Shown one piece after another: positions 9,526 through 18,359 of a stretch of 64,000 nucleotides of DNA (position 1 is the first letter of the stretch; every line of letters begins with the position of its first letter). Origin of the DNA: Lewinellaceae bacterium (GTDB lineage Bacteria > Bacteroidota > Bacteroidia > Chitinophagales > Saprospiraceae); assembly GCA_020636075.1 (NCBI GenBank), contig JACJYO010000003.1, positions 558,001 to 622,000 of the forward strand, read 5' to 3'. The notes under the pieces were generated by a model. The model saw nothing but the letters and a program-made list of their open reading frames with translations. It was not told where the DNA came from and did no database searches. A program made the translations under genes and the position numbers.

Positions 9526-10138
9526 TATTGATCAAAAGTTTTGTGGTTATTCCAAATACGAGCACGGGACAACCGCCATTTCTCCCGGCTTCAAGTCTGG
9601 GTATTAACTTTCCCATATGTGTAGTACTTGCCCCGTATTTTGAGTGTATTTCTAATGTTTTAAACAAAGGATCCAATTCATTACTTCGCGTCACCAATAC
9701 GCCTACACTAATCGCATCATATTCGAAAAAAGCTCGAAAGGCATATAAATCCCGGTCAAAGGTTTGGTCTTTACTATTCCATTCAAGATCAAATGCCACC
9801 CGGCCTTTAAGATAATCAACTTTATGTGAACCATGATTAGTTGTGCTCCGCAATTCTCTGCCTTTACCTTTCACCTCAAAAACCCGAAGCTCCGCCTCTA
9901 AGTTTTTTTCCGTCCAACCCATAGGTCGTAGAATATTAGAAAAAATCTTGGGTATTGGACTCTCGTTTCCACCGGCTATCACGATATCCTGTTTAGTAAA
10001 ACGAAATTTCCGAAGCGCAGTACACAACTCGGCAAATTCACTTGGATACTCCTTTGCAAGTATTGCCGCAGCATGCTTAAAATCATGCACTTCGTAATTT
10101 GTTTTTATATCTTCCGGGATATAGTCAATCCAGCCCAT
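9518..10138 (-). CDS. BglII/BstYI-like type II restriction endonuclease
   Basis: 206 residues. The stretch VDYLKGRVAFDLEWNSKD (107-124) followed by FDRDL and AISVGVLVTR is characteristic of the BglII/BstYI family. In BglII the active site is Asp-x8-Glu-x-Gln; here the same spacing gives D108, D117 and E119, so the first Glu and the Gln appear replaced by Asp and Glu. Family members cut within GATC-centred sites (BglII AGATCT, BstYI RGATCY); a GATC core here is inference only. The protein is slightly shorter than BglII. It is the first gene of the two-gene island and the start ATG at 10138 follows an AT-rich leader. A stand-alone endonuclease is excluded by the overlapping methylase. Confidence 0.82.
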   Translation of the reverse strand: MGWIDYIPEDIKTNYEVHDFKHAAAILAKEYPSEFAELCTALRKFRFTKQDIVIAGGNESPIPKIFSNILRPMGWTEKNLEAELRVFEVKGKGRELRSTTNHGSHKVDYLKGRVAFDLEWNSKDQTFDRDLYAFRAFFEYDAISVGVLVTRSNELDPLFKTLEIHSKYGASTTHMGKLIPRLEAGRNGGCPVLVFGITTKLLINNE

Positions 10139-10360
10139 GATTTATTAGAAAACGTAGATTTATTAAGTTGAATTCGCTTTGGCAAACCTAATCTTATTTC
10201 TTAACAGCAGCAATTGAATCCCGGAATTCTACCGTTTTAAAATTTCCGCTCTTTTGCATTTTCTGCAAAAAACTAACCCACTTTCCGCCGCATTCCCCCT
10301 ATTTTTCCGCCACGCGCTAAACAGCCTAAACCAGTTAACAACGCTAACAATTCTATAGTC

Positions 10361-11770
10361 ATGAAAATAAAATTCTGCGGCGCAGCCCGTGAAGTGACCG
10401 GCTCCAGCCACCTGATCACGCTCGACGATGGATTCCAGATTTTGCTCGATTGCGGCCTCTATCAGGGTGGCGATGAAGAGGAAGCCGGACACCGGATGGA
10501 GGACTTCAACCGGCGCTGGCATTTCGACCCCAAAAAGATTGATTGCCTGGTACTCAGCCATGCTCACATCGACCATACCGGCCGGGTACCCAAACTGGTG
10601 GCCGACGGCTTCCGCGGGCGCATCTACGCCACCCATGCCACACGCGATCTGTGCAATATTATGCTACTCGACTCGGCGCAGATTCAGGAATACGACGCCG
10701 CCTACCAAAATAAAAAACACCGCAAAAATGAACCCGAAGTGCAGCCGCTTTATGTCGCCAACGATGTGCGGCAAGCCATGCGGCAGTTTGCGAGCTACAA
10801 CTACGACCAGTGGTTTTCCATACATCCGAAAGTGCGGGTGCTTTACCGCGATGCCGGCCACATCCTCGGTAGTGCCAATGTGACCCTGGAAATTCAGGAA
10901 AACGGCCGCACGATCCGCCTGGGCTTCACCGGTGATATCGGCCGGCCACACCGCCCGATCCTCGAAGACCCCACCCCGATGCCGGAAGTGGACTACCTGA
11001 TTTGCGAAAGCACCTACGGCGACCGTGAACACGAGTCGGCGCCCGGTGAAGCGCAACATCTCGTCCGCGTGGTCCAACACACCTGTGAAGAGAAAAAAGG
11101 CAAACTGATCATCCCGGCTTTCAGTGTCGGGCGTACACAGGAAATTGTGTACATGCTCGACAAGCTGCACCATGCCGGGCAGCTGCCCAAGGTGCCGGTA
11201 TTCGTCGACAGCCCACTGGCTGTCAATGCCACGGAAGTTTTCGTCAACCACCCCGAATGCTTCGACAGCGAGGTGCACAAATACATGCTGGAAAACGAAG
11301 ATCCTTTTGGCTTCAACGGCCTCAATTATATCCGGTCGGTCGAGGGCAGCAAGCAACTGAACAACATACACGGCCCATGCATCATCATCTCCGCTTCGGG
11401 CATGATGAACGCCGGGCGTATCCGCCACCACCTGTTCAACAACATCGAGAACAAACGGAATACCTTCCTGATTGTGGGTTACTGCGCGCCGCAAACACCT
11501 GGCGGCCGCTTGCGCGACGGGGCCAAAAGCCTGTATGTGTTTGGCCAAAATCTGCAGGTGTTAGCCGATGTGGAAATTATGGATTCCTTTTCCGCTCACG
11601 GCGACCGGCGGGAAATGCTCGATTTTATCCGCAATCAAAAAGATTCGGTGAAAAAAGTATGGCTCGTGCACGGTACCATCGACCGGCAGGAAAAATGGCG
11701 GGAATACCTGATGCAACACGGTTTTTCCAATGTGGCTATCCCGGATTTGGGTGACGAGGAGTCTGTTTGA
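10361..11770 (+). CDS. Metallo-beta-lactamase/beta-CASP nuclease (RNA-processing exonuclease family)
   Basis: 469 residues, full length. Zinc-site motif HAHIDH is at 67-72, followed by GFTGDIGRPHRPIL, the beta-CASP motifs ESTYGDREHE, IIPAFSVGRTQEIVYML and SGMMNAGRIRHHL, and the terminal VHG in WLVHGTIDRQEKW. This is the YSH1/CPSF-73-like bacterial family, cytoplasmic endo/exonucleases of RNA. In Bacteroidota such genes are single and stand alone. The leader AACAATTCTATAGTC sits directly before the ATG. No operon partner: the next gene is convergent. Confidence 0.92.
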   Translation: MKIKFCGAAREVTGSSHLITLDDGFQILLDCGLYQGGDEEEAGHRMEDFNRRWHFDPKKIDCLVLSHAHIDHTGRVPKLVADGFRGRIYATHATRDLCNIMLLDSAQIQEYDAAYQNKKHRKNEPEVQPLYVANDVRQAMRQFASYNYDQWFSIHPKVRVLYRDAGHILGSANVTLEIQENGRTIRLGFTGDIGRPHRPILEDPTPMPEVDYLICESTYGDREHESAPGEAQHLVRVVQHTCEEKKGKLIIPAFSVGRTQEIVYMLDKLHHAGQLPKVPVFVDSPLAVNATEVFVNHPECFDSEVHKYMLENEDPFGFNGLNYIRSVEGSKQLNNIHGPCIIISASGMMNAGRIRHHLFNNIENKRNTFLIVGYCAPQTPGGRLRDGAKSLYVFGQNLQVLADVEIMDSFSAHGDRREMLDFIRNQKDSVKKVWLVHGTIDRQEKWREYLMQHGFSNVAIPDLGDEESV

Positions 11771-11786
11771 CTTGATTAATCTATCA

Positions 11787-11939
11787 GGGTGTCTCTAAAC
11801 TGCCTCGCTGATTTTGCCCACCCGTAGTGTATTCTGTTTTACCGCGAAGACGCAAAGACGCGGAGGCTTATACTTCGCGTCTTTGCGTCTTCGCGGTAAA
11901 AAGTTTGTCGCGCAGGGCAGGGAGTTTACTTATGAAACA
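11787..11939. mobile_element. MITE-like element, copy 1 (long hairpin with degenerate terminal repeats)
   Basis: A near-perfect inverted repeat (arms 11837-11865 and 11873-11901, 28 of 29 bases pairing, 7-base loop) is centred in a ~150-bp unit. The unit recurs at 27141-27295 with conserved flanks: ATTTTGCCCA before the stem and AAGTTTGTCGCGCAGGGC after it, ending TTTACTTATGA. The outer ends GGTGTCTCTAAA (left) and the reverse complement of TATGAAACA (right) look like weak terminal inverted repeats. It carries no ORF. It lies between two convergent genes and could also act as a bidirectional terminator. Confidence 0.7.
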
Positions 11940-11977
11940 GATTCATAAATATGGCACAGCCAATTCAAAGGTAAAAC

Positions 11978-13519
11978 CTACTCCGGATTTACCTTTTTGA
12001 TCACCAACCGGTCGTAGGCAAGAATCGCCAGGGCGGTGAACAGAGCAAGCATCGCAAAAATGGCCCACATCGTGCCGGGCTGCTGGCTACCGTTTACGCC
12101 GAACCTGGCGTATAGCTGCCCCGACAGAATACCACCAAACAGATTTCCGAGCGCCACGCACCAGTAAAAATAGCCCATGTACATGGCCACCTTATCGGGC
12201 GGAGCGATCCGGCCGGTGTATTCTTTTGATTTCGGGCTGGCCATCATTTCTCCGAACGAAAAAATGATGATGCCCGCCAGCACGATCCAGCCGGTAGTGC
12301 CAAATACCAACACTGAGAAACTGACGATCGAGATCATCGTTCCCCAAAAGATGGTGGTGAAGGGCTTAAGCCGCGTGACCAGGTACGATACCAGCACCTG
12401 GAATACGATGATCGCCCCGGCGTTGAAGTTGATCATGTACTCGGGATTGATCTGCCCTTCCGTTTTCATGGAGCTGTTCAGCGAAGCGGCAAAATCAGTG
12501 AGTCCAATACTGTTTAAAAAACCGTTGATTGACCGCAGGACGTCGGAGGTATCGGTGAAATCGCGAATATGCAGCGGCAGGGTATAAAAAATCTGGTTGA
12601 AGCAGGTCCAGAAGCCCGACATCAGCAGCAGGAAAAGGCCGAAGCGCCAGTCGCCGAGTTTCATAGGTTGCAGGAGCCAGTGCCGGTCTGCGTTGGTATT
12701 ACTTTTTAAAATAAAATCAAACACAAAATTGAGCACCACCCAGGCGCCCGAGATCATCCAGATGTGGTTCCAGGTGAAACTGCCGTCGGAGGTATATTTT
12801 GAGCCAAGAACCAGGAAGGCGAGCAGGCCAAAAACAAAGAGAAAAAACCGGCCGTTGCCGAGCACCTCAACCATGTCGGACAGTACTTTTTTCAGGCTGC
12901 GCGGATTTGCCGATTGGCTTTCGGCTGTCGGTTCTTTAAAAAAGAGGCCCAGGATGATAAAATTCACGGCGATCCAGCAGGAGGAAGCGATGAACACATA
13001 TTTCCAATCCCAACCCCGCACAATGCCGGCAACAATGGGCCCAAGGAAGCCGCCGATGTTGACCATCATGTAAAAAATGCCAAAGCCCATGGAGGCTGTG
13101 CGGTCGCTGGTCACGCGGGAAACGGTGCCCACCACTACGGGTTTGAACATCGCGGCGCCCACCGCCACCAACATGAACGCCAGGAAAAAAGTGGGAAAGG
13201 TTTTGAACTGGCCGAGCAAAAAATAGGCGGGTACCAGCACCAGAAAGGCCGCAAAAAACATCCGCTTATAACCATACCGGTCGGCCAGGGCGCCGGTAAC
13301 TACCGGAAACAAATAGAGAAAAAAGGTGACAACGCCTTGCAACACGCCGCGGTCTTCATCGGAAAAACCAAGGGCGCCCTCGCTGACGGGCCCGGTGATG
13401 TACAACGAGGACACGGCAAAAAAGCCGTACCAGGCCATACGTTCAAAAATTTCCATGGTGTTGACGGCCCAGAAGGACGAGGGGAATTCTTTGAGGCGGA
13501 TTTTCGATGATTCAGGCAT
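11978..13519 (-). CDS. POT/PTR-type major facilitator transporter
   Basis: 513 residues from the ATG at 13519 (MPESSKIRLKEFP). The family signature is FWAVNTMEIFERMAWYGFFA near the N-terminus, followed by DRYGYKRMFF and about 12-14 hydrophobic segments. POT proteins are proton-coupled peptide symporters; this subgroup also contains carriers of other substrates, so 'peptide' is likely but not certain. An upstream in-frame extension to 13732 is rejected: it is Arg/Ser-rich and collides with the leader of the divergent gene. The 140-base gap to the next gene (13520-13659) must hold divergent promoters. Confidence 0.88.
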   Translation of the reverse strand: MPESSKIRLKEFPSSFWAVNTMEIFERMAWYGFFAVSSLYITGPVSEGALGFSDEDRGVLQGVVTFFLYLFPVVTGALADRYGYKRMFFAAFLVLVPAYFLLGQFKTFPTFFLAFMLVAVGAAMFKPVVVGTVSRVTSDRTASMGFGIFYMMVNIGGFLGPIVAGIVRGWDWKYVFIASSCWIAVNFIILGLFFKEPTAESQSANPRSLKKVLSDMVEVLGNGRFFLFVFGLLAFLVLGSKYTSDGSFTWNHIWMISGAWVVLNFVFDFILKSNTNADRHWLLQPMKLGDWRFGLFLLLMSGFWTCFNQIFYTLPLHIRDFTDTSDVLRSINGFLNSIGLTDFAASLNSSMKTEGQINPEYMINFNAGAIIVFQVLVSYLVTRLKPFTTIFWGTMISIVSFSVLVFGTTGWIVLAGIIIFSFGEMMASPKSKEYTGRIAPPDKVAMYMGYFYWCVALGNLFGGILSGQLYARFGVNGSQQPGTMWAIFAMLALFTALAILAYDRLVIKKVNPE

Positions 13520-13659
13520 GCTGTTGTCGTTTTGTGTGCGCCAAAGATGGGGAAATTTGAAAATCGAGTGCCATTTTCGAAAAATGAATGTCCAACTGAA
13601 CGCCCTTCCCAATACCTTTGATGTTTGATCAATCCCACCCGACTCCGCCTTTTTAACAT

Positions 13660-15666
13660 ATGAAACGGAAAACGAACAAGCCGAAATCCTCCGGCGCGCA
13701 CGCCGGCCCAGCCAAACGCACCGCCTCTGCACAACCTGCTGTCGTGCTGCTACCCGGGTTTTGGCAGACGCACCGTGTCCCGGCCCTTGCGCTTTTTGTG
13801 CTGGGCCTGGTGACTTACGGCATGACGGTCGCTTTTGGCTACCTGCAGGACGATCAGCTGTTCATCTGGGATAATCTTTTTGTCCAAAAAGGATTTGCAG
13901 GCCTGCGCGAGATTTTCGCCAATGACAGCCTTCTGGGCTACTATAAGGATCCCAAACTAATGATTGAAGGCGGACGTTACCGTCCCATTCCTGTAGCGAC
14001 GTTTGCCCTCGAAGTCGGCCTTTTCGGGAAAGACCATCCCTGGATCGCGCACCTGGTCAATGTGCTGTTGTACAGCGCAACCGGGGTTTTGCTCTACCGG
14101 ATACTAACCGGGCTTTTCCCCATGCGCAGCGGCAGCGCCTGGTATTTCACGGTTCCGTTTTTGGCGGCAGCCCTGTTTTTACTGCATCCGCTGCATACCG
14201 AGGTGGTAGCCAACATCAAAGGCCGCGACGAAATTCTGGCTCTGCTTTTCAGCCTGTACGCACTTTACGGTATGATCAAATACGGCGAAAGCGGTCAAGG
14301 GCGCTGGTTGGCGGCTTCGGCGGCGGGCTTGTTCCTCGGCTTGTTGTCGAAAGAAAATGCCGTCACCTACCTGGCTGTCATCCCTCTGACGCTTTGGTTG
14401 TTTACCAAAATACCTGCCGGGCGGGTTGCCACCGGCCTCACGGCATTGTTAGGCGCCACCGCGCTGTTCCTCGTGGTGCGGGCTATGGCATTGGGGTATT
14501 TTGTGCATCAGGGTAAGCCTTCCGACGATCTGATCTTCAACCCGTTTTCGGGCATGAACCCTATGGAAAAACTGGCCACTATTTTTCTTTCCCTGGGCTG
14601 GGATTTGAAACTGCTGTTTGTGCCCTACCCGCTTACACACGACTATTACCCCTACCACGTGCCCAAAGTCAACTGGAGCGACTGGCGTGCCGGCCTCTCG
14701 CTGGCCGTTTACCTGGTAATGGGTGTGTGGGCCGTGCGGCAGTTGTGGGCAGCCCGGAAGGCGCCCGAATCTTCCCCTGTGCGGGTGCCTGCCTACAGCA
14801 TTTTGTATTTTTTGCTGACGCTCAGCGTGGTGTCCAACCTGTTTGTCGACACCAGCACCTTCATGAACGAGCGTTACCTGTACATGCCGTCCATCGGGTT
14901 TTGCCTGCTGCTGGCCTGGCTGTTGGTGGAGAAATTACCGGAGTGGCTTCAAAAACCGGCTGGTCGGCCTGCTGTAGTGCCTGCCGTGTTGCTGGGTTTG
15001 ATTGTCTTAGCTTTTGCAGTGATCATCGAACTGCGTTTGCCCGATTGGGGCGGCAAGGGAGAGGGGCTGGTTGAATCTGCGATGCGGATAGCGCCCAACA
15101 GTTACCGGTCAAATTTCTACTATGCCAACATGTTGTACTACGAAAAATATGTTGCGCTGCAAGACTCTACCAGTGCTGAAGCCGTAGCGGAGAAAAAAGC
15201 CTTGCTCGAAGATGCGGAACAGCACGTCGACCATGCGCTTGAAATTTATCCCGCCTACAAACAGGCCGCAGTGCTGAAAGCTGCCATTGCCGGCGCTCAT
15301 TTTCGGGAAGACCGGCAACTGGACCGGCTGCTCGGTACGTTTGAAAACCTGTTGCTCAAACAATCATACAACAGCGATCTGCTGGTATACGTCCTGGATG
15401 TGCTCAAATCACTCCAACAGGGCTGGGACCCCAACGTGTACAATGCCTTTTGCCACCGGATCGGATACGGCCTGTATTTCAAAAAATATGTGGATTACAA
15501 CGGCGCCATTGCGTTTTTGGAATACGGACTGCAAAACTATCCGATGGACCCCAATGTGGTGCAGGCCTTGTCGGATGTGTACATGACGCAGGGCAATACC
15601 GCGAAAGCAGCCGAAATGCAACAGCGTTTGCAGGCGATACAGGCCGCCGCCGGGCAAGCCCAATAA
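13660..15666 (+). CDS. TMTC-like polytopic membrane glycosyltransferase with C-terminal TPRs
   Basis: 668 residues. A basic N-terminus (~1-30) is followed by about ten transmembrane segments to ~450. The stretch LLHPLHTEVVANIKGRDEIL and GKDHPWIAHLVNVLLYS match the membrane part of TMTC/DUF1736 O-mannosyltransferase-like proteins (GT-C fold); the acidic QDDQ in the first external loop is where GT-C enzymes keep their catalytic acid. Residues ~480-668 are helical repeats of TPR type (YPAYKQAAVLKAAI, YPMDPNVVQALSDVYMTQGN). A role in protein O-glycosylation, which many Bacteroidota apply to exported proteins, is inference. It is followed at 48 bases by a channel homologue on the same strand. Confidence 0.8.
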   Translation: MKRKTNKPKSSGAHAGPAKRTASAQPAVVLLPGFWQTHRVPALALFVLGLVTYGMTVAFGYLQDDQLFIWDNLFVQKGFAGLREIFANDSLLGYYKDPKLMIEGGRYRPIPVATFALEVGLFGKDHPWIAHLVNVLLYSATGVLLYRILTGLFPMRSGSAWYFTVPFLAAALFLLHPLHTEVVANIKGRDEILALLFSLYALYGMIKYGESGQGRWLAASAAGLFLGLLSKENAVTYLAVIPLTLWLFTKIPAGRVATGLTALLGATALFLVVRAMALGYFVHQGKPSDDLIFNPFSGMNPMEKLATIFLSLGWDLKLLFVPYPLTHDYYPYHVPKVNWSDWRAGLSLAVYLVMGVWAVRQLWAARKAPESSPVRVPAYSILYFLLTLSVVSNLFVDTSTFMNERYLYMPSIGFCLLLAWLLVEKLPEWLQKPAGRPAVVPAVLLGLIVLAFAVIIELRLPDWGGKGEGLVESAMRIAPNSYRSNFYYANMLYYEKYVALQDSTSAEAVAEKKALLEDAEQHVDHALEIYPAYKQAAVLKAAIAGAHFREDRQLDRLLGTFENLLLKQSYNSDLLVYVLDVLKSLQQGWDPNVYNAFCHRIGYGLYFKKYVDYNGAIAFLEYGLQNYPMDPNVVQALSDVYMTQGNTAKAAEMQQRLQAIQAAAGQAQ

Positions 15667-15714
15667 AAATTGTATTATGCCGCTGTACTTTTTAAAAACA
15701 CCTTCGATTACACA

Positions 15715-16674
15715 ATGAAAAACCGGATTGCTACCTGGCTGTCAATTGCTGTTTTGAGCCTTTGCTTTTGCATACCCTTGTCGGCACAACCCGATACCGT
15801 CAGAATCGGGGCTTTCGTCAATGATGTGTACGATATCAACCTGGCAGAGAAAAGTTTCTCCGCACAATTCTGGGTATGGTTCAACTACCGCGACTCTGCA
15901 CTGAACCCTATAGAAACCCTTGAAGTCCCTAACGCCAAGGAAGTCGATTACAGCCTCGACTTTTCAGAAGAAAAAAACGGCATCTATTGGGCCGGAAAAA
16001 AAGTGACTGCCGAGATCAAAAAAGACTGGGACATCAGCAGGTTCCCCTTCGATGCTCAACGGCTGACCATCGAACTTGAGGAAAGCGATAAGGATATCGA
16101 GTCCATGGTGTACGTGGCCGACAGCCAAAACACCCGGCTCGACGAGCACCTCATCATTTCCAACTGGCAGATCGAGCGCTTTGAGATCACTTCCGGTGGT
16201 AAAAAATACGCCACCACCTACGGCGATCCCGGTCTATCCGATAGCAGCGCCTATCCGCACGCCGCACTTACGCTTTTCATCACCCGGAAAAGCTGGGGTC
16301 TCTTCTTTTCGCTGTTTACCGGGATGTACGTGGCCTTTTTTATCTCGGCGCTCGTCTTTTTTATTGACCCCATCGACGTAGACCCGCGCTTCGGACTTTC
16401 CGTGGGGGGCTTGTTTGCCGCTGTAGGGAACAAGTACATTGTCGACTCTATTTTGCCGCAATCCACAACCTTCACGCTGGTCGACAAACTCCACATTCTG
16501 ACCTACGTTTCCATGCTTTTGTGCATTGTGTTTTCAGTGATCTCGCTGCGCATCTGGAAAAACGGGAATGAAAAGAAATCGGCCCGCTTCGACCGGCGCG
16601 CGTACTACCTGATCACGTCGGTGTATATCCTGATCAACATTTTTCTGATCTTTTCAGCCAGCACAGGCGGCTAG
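15715..16674 (+). CDS. Prokaryotic pentameric ligand-gated ion channel homologue (Cys-loop superfamily fold)
   Basis: 319 residues from ATG 15715. Signal peptide 1-24 (ends LSAQ), then a beta-sandwich extracellular domain (26-190) with the superfamily loop DWDISRFPFDAQRLTIELE at 104-122; as in other bacterial members the two loop cysteines are absent. Four membrane helices follow at ~195-217, ~228-246, ~257-282 and ~296-316. The signature 'loop F-P-F-D plus four helices' is specific. Ligand is unknown. The pore-lining M2 (GLSVGGLFAAVGNKYIV) is unusual in carrying Gly/Ala and a Lys near its outer end. Two earlier in-frame starts would add a segment before the signal peptide and are rejected. 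Confidence 0.82.
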   Translation: MKNRIATWLSIAVLSLCFCIPLSAQPDTVRIGAFVNDVYDINLAEKSFSAQFWVWFNYRDSALNPIETLEVPNAKEVDYSLDFSEEKNGIYWAGKKVTAEIKKDWDISRFPFDAQRLTIELEESDKDIESMVYVADSQNTRLDEHLIISNWQIERFEITSGGKKYATTYGDPGLSDSSAYPHAALTLFITRKSWGLFFSLFTGMYVAFFISALVFFIDPIDVDPRFGLSVGGLFAAVGNKYIVDSILPQSTTFTLVDKLHILTYVSMLLCIVFSVISLRIWKNGNEKKSARFDRRAYYLITSVYILINIFLIFSASTGG

Positions 16675-16737
16675 GCAACCAGGATAAACTTGTAAATCTT
16701 GTTAATCCTGTCAAATTTTAAAAAAAACTTGTCCACC

Positions 16738-17214
16738 ATGCATGCAAACGCGCAGTTGCTCCAAACCTTCTACCAGGCCTTTCAAAACAAAGACTACGCA
16801 ACCATGCAAGCCTGCTATGCCGACACAGCCACGTTCAGCGACCCGGTTTTTCAAAACCTGAACACTGCCGAAGTGCGCGCCATGTGGGAAATGCTCATCC
16901 GCCGGGGTAAAGACCTGGAGCTGACATTTTCCAACATTCAGGCCGACGACCGGCAGGGAAGCGCCGAATGGGAAGCCCGGTACACCTTTTCGGCAACGGG
17001 CCGGCACGTGGTTAACCGGATACGCTCGGAATTTGCCTTTGAAAACGGGAAAATTGTACAACAAACAGATCGGTTCAGCTTTTATCGTTGGGCACGGCAG
17101 GCATTGGGTTTGCCGGGGTTGCTGTTGGGTTGGACGGGCATGATCCGGGGCAAAGTGCAGGGGACGGCCCGGCAAAGTCTGGCTAAATTTATGGCTGAAA
17201 GCAGCGGCGCATGA
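16738..17214 (+). CDS. SnoaL/NTF2-like small cone-shaped protein
   Basis: 158 residues. The N-terminal helix LLQTFYQAFQNKDYATMQACYADTATF-type pattern, then EARYTFSATGRHVVNRIRSEF and the strand ENGKIVQQTDRFSFYRW, are diagnostic of the NTF2-like/SnoaL family, whose pocket binds small hydrophobic compounds or catalyses isomerisation or hydrolysis. No specific substrate can be named. The gene ends in a 4-base overlap (ATGA) with the DUF5990-like gene and heads a tight four-gene run (16738-19157). Confidence 0.85.
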   Translation: MHANAQLLQTFYQAFQNKDYATMQACYADTATFSDPVFQNLNTAEVRAMWEMLIRRGKDLELTFSNIQADDRQGSAEWEARYTFSATGRHVVNRIRSEFAFENGKIVQQTDRFSFYRWARQALGLPGLLLGWTGMIRGKVQGTARQSLAKFMAESSGA

Positions 17215-17645
17215 AAACGGAGCTTCAGATCGAGTTGCACTGTACCGACTTCCCGGGTGCTCAGTTTGAGGCTTGGGAGCATGTTTTTGTCGGCGTGCAA
17301 AACGGGGAAAATATTGAATCCGAAACACCCGGCAACAGCGTGCAGGCTGTTTTTAAAATTCCCGTCATCTGCTCGACCGGGAAAGACGGCGCGCCAAATT
17401 TTACCGGCCCGTATGTGTTTGGCAAAACCGGCGATAAATTCCTCTACCTTGTTTGGTATGCCAAAGCGGGCCCCCTTGTCCACCGCTTTCGGCGGGCAAA
17501 GATTAAACTGAACATCCTGAGTTGGGAACAAATCCACGATGCCGTTGAGCAACAAAAACCGCTGACGGCCCACATCAAAATGACCGATAAAAAAGGCGGG
17601 CCTGTTTGCGCAAGTTTGAAACCGGAATCGATCCGGTGGGCATGA
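17211..17645 (+). CDS. DUF5990-like cytoplasmic protein
   Basis: 144 residues without signal peptide. The pattern VFVGVQNGENIES ... GPYVFGKTGDKFLYLVWY ... RRAKIKLNILSW matches what I recall of the DUF5990 family. Function is unknown. The gene overlaps its upstream neighbour by 4 bases and a possible upstream start of its downstream neighbour by ATGA, indicating translational coupling in a co-transcribed set of small enzymes. Confidence 0.75.
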   Translation: MKTELQIELHCTDFPGAQFEAWEHVFVGVQNGENIESETPGNSVQAVFKIPVICSTGKDGAPNFTGPYVFGKTGDKFLYLVWYAKAGPLVHRFRRAKIKLNILSWEQIHDAVEQQKPLTAHIKMTDKKGGPVCASLKPESIRWA

Positions 17646-17671
17646 ACACCCGCTTAAAACAGATTTTTGCA

Positions 17672-18355
17672 ATGAAACTCAAACCGATTATCACAGGCGC
17701 CACCGGCATGGTCGGCAGAGGCGTGCTGCTGGAATGCCTGGACAGCCCGGCCGTTGAATCCGTCCTGGTCATCAACCGGCAGCCCCTGGGAATACAGCAC
17801 CCGAAACTCCGTGAAATCATCCACAGGGATTTTTTCGACCTGTCGGCCATTCGGCAGGAGTTGCAGGGCTACAACGCCTGTTTTTTTTGCCTAGGCACTT
17901 CGTCCGTGGGGTTGTCGAATGAGGCCTATGAAAAAATCACCTACACCCTTACCCTGCATGTTGCCAATACACTTTTGGAACTCAACCCGGACATGACATT
18001 CTGCTTTGTCAGCGGCGCCGGCACGGCGAGCAATGAACAAAGCCGCCTGGCCTGGGCCAACATCAAAGGCAAAACCGAAAACGCTATTCGGGCCATGCCA
18101 TTTAAGGCGTCGTACATGTTTCGCCCCGGGGTCATCCAGCCTTTACGCGGGGTAAAAGCCAAATCGGGTCTGGTGAATTTTCTGTACATCGTGCTCAGCC
18201 CTGTAATTGCCGTACTAAAAGTGACCTTTCCCAATTCGCTTACCACATCGGTGCGTATCGGGCAAGCGATGATCAACGCCGTGTTGCATGGGTATGACAA
18301 ACCGGTGCTGGAAAATGGGGATATCAACAAACTGGCCGCTTTCCGGGAATCCTGA
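17672..18355 (+). CDS. Atypical SDR, NAD(P)-binding epimerase/oxidoreductase-like protein
   Basis: About 227 residues from ATG 17672, which places the nucleotide-binding motif GATGMVGRG at residues 9-17 as is usual (an in-frame ATG at 17642 would add ten residues and give an ATGA overlap; either is possible). Further landmarks: CFFCLGTSS, FCFVSGAGTASNEQSRLAWANIKGKTE and RPGVIQP, as in the HTATIP2/'NAD-dependent epimerase' group of atypical SDRs. The usual catalytic Tyr-x3-Lys is not obvious: the alignable segment is WANIKGK. Substrate unknown. The next gene starts 4 bases after its stop. Confidence 0.82.
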   Translation: MKLKPIITGATGMVGRGVLLECLDSPAVESVLVINRQPLGIQHPKLREIIHRDFFDLSAIRQELQGYNACFFCLGTSSVGLSNEAYEKITYTLTLHVANTLLELNPDMTFCFVSGAGTASNEQSRLAWANIKGKTENAIRAMPFKASYMFRPGVIQPLRGVKAKSGLVNFLYIVLSPVIAVLKVTFPNSLTTSVRIGQAMINAVLHGYDKPVLENGDINKLAAFRES

Positions 18356-18359
18356 ACAG

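Noticed and set aside
10664..11548. A 294-codon minus-strand frame over the beta-CASP nuclease
   Set aside because: Antisense shadow of a gene with all zinc and CASP motifs.
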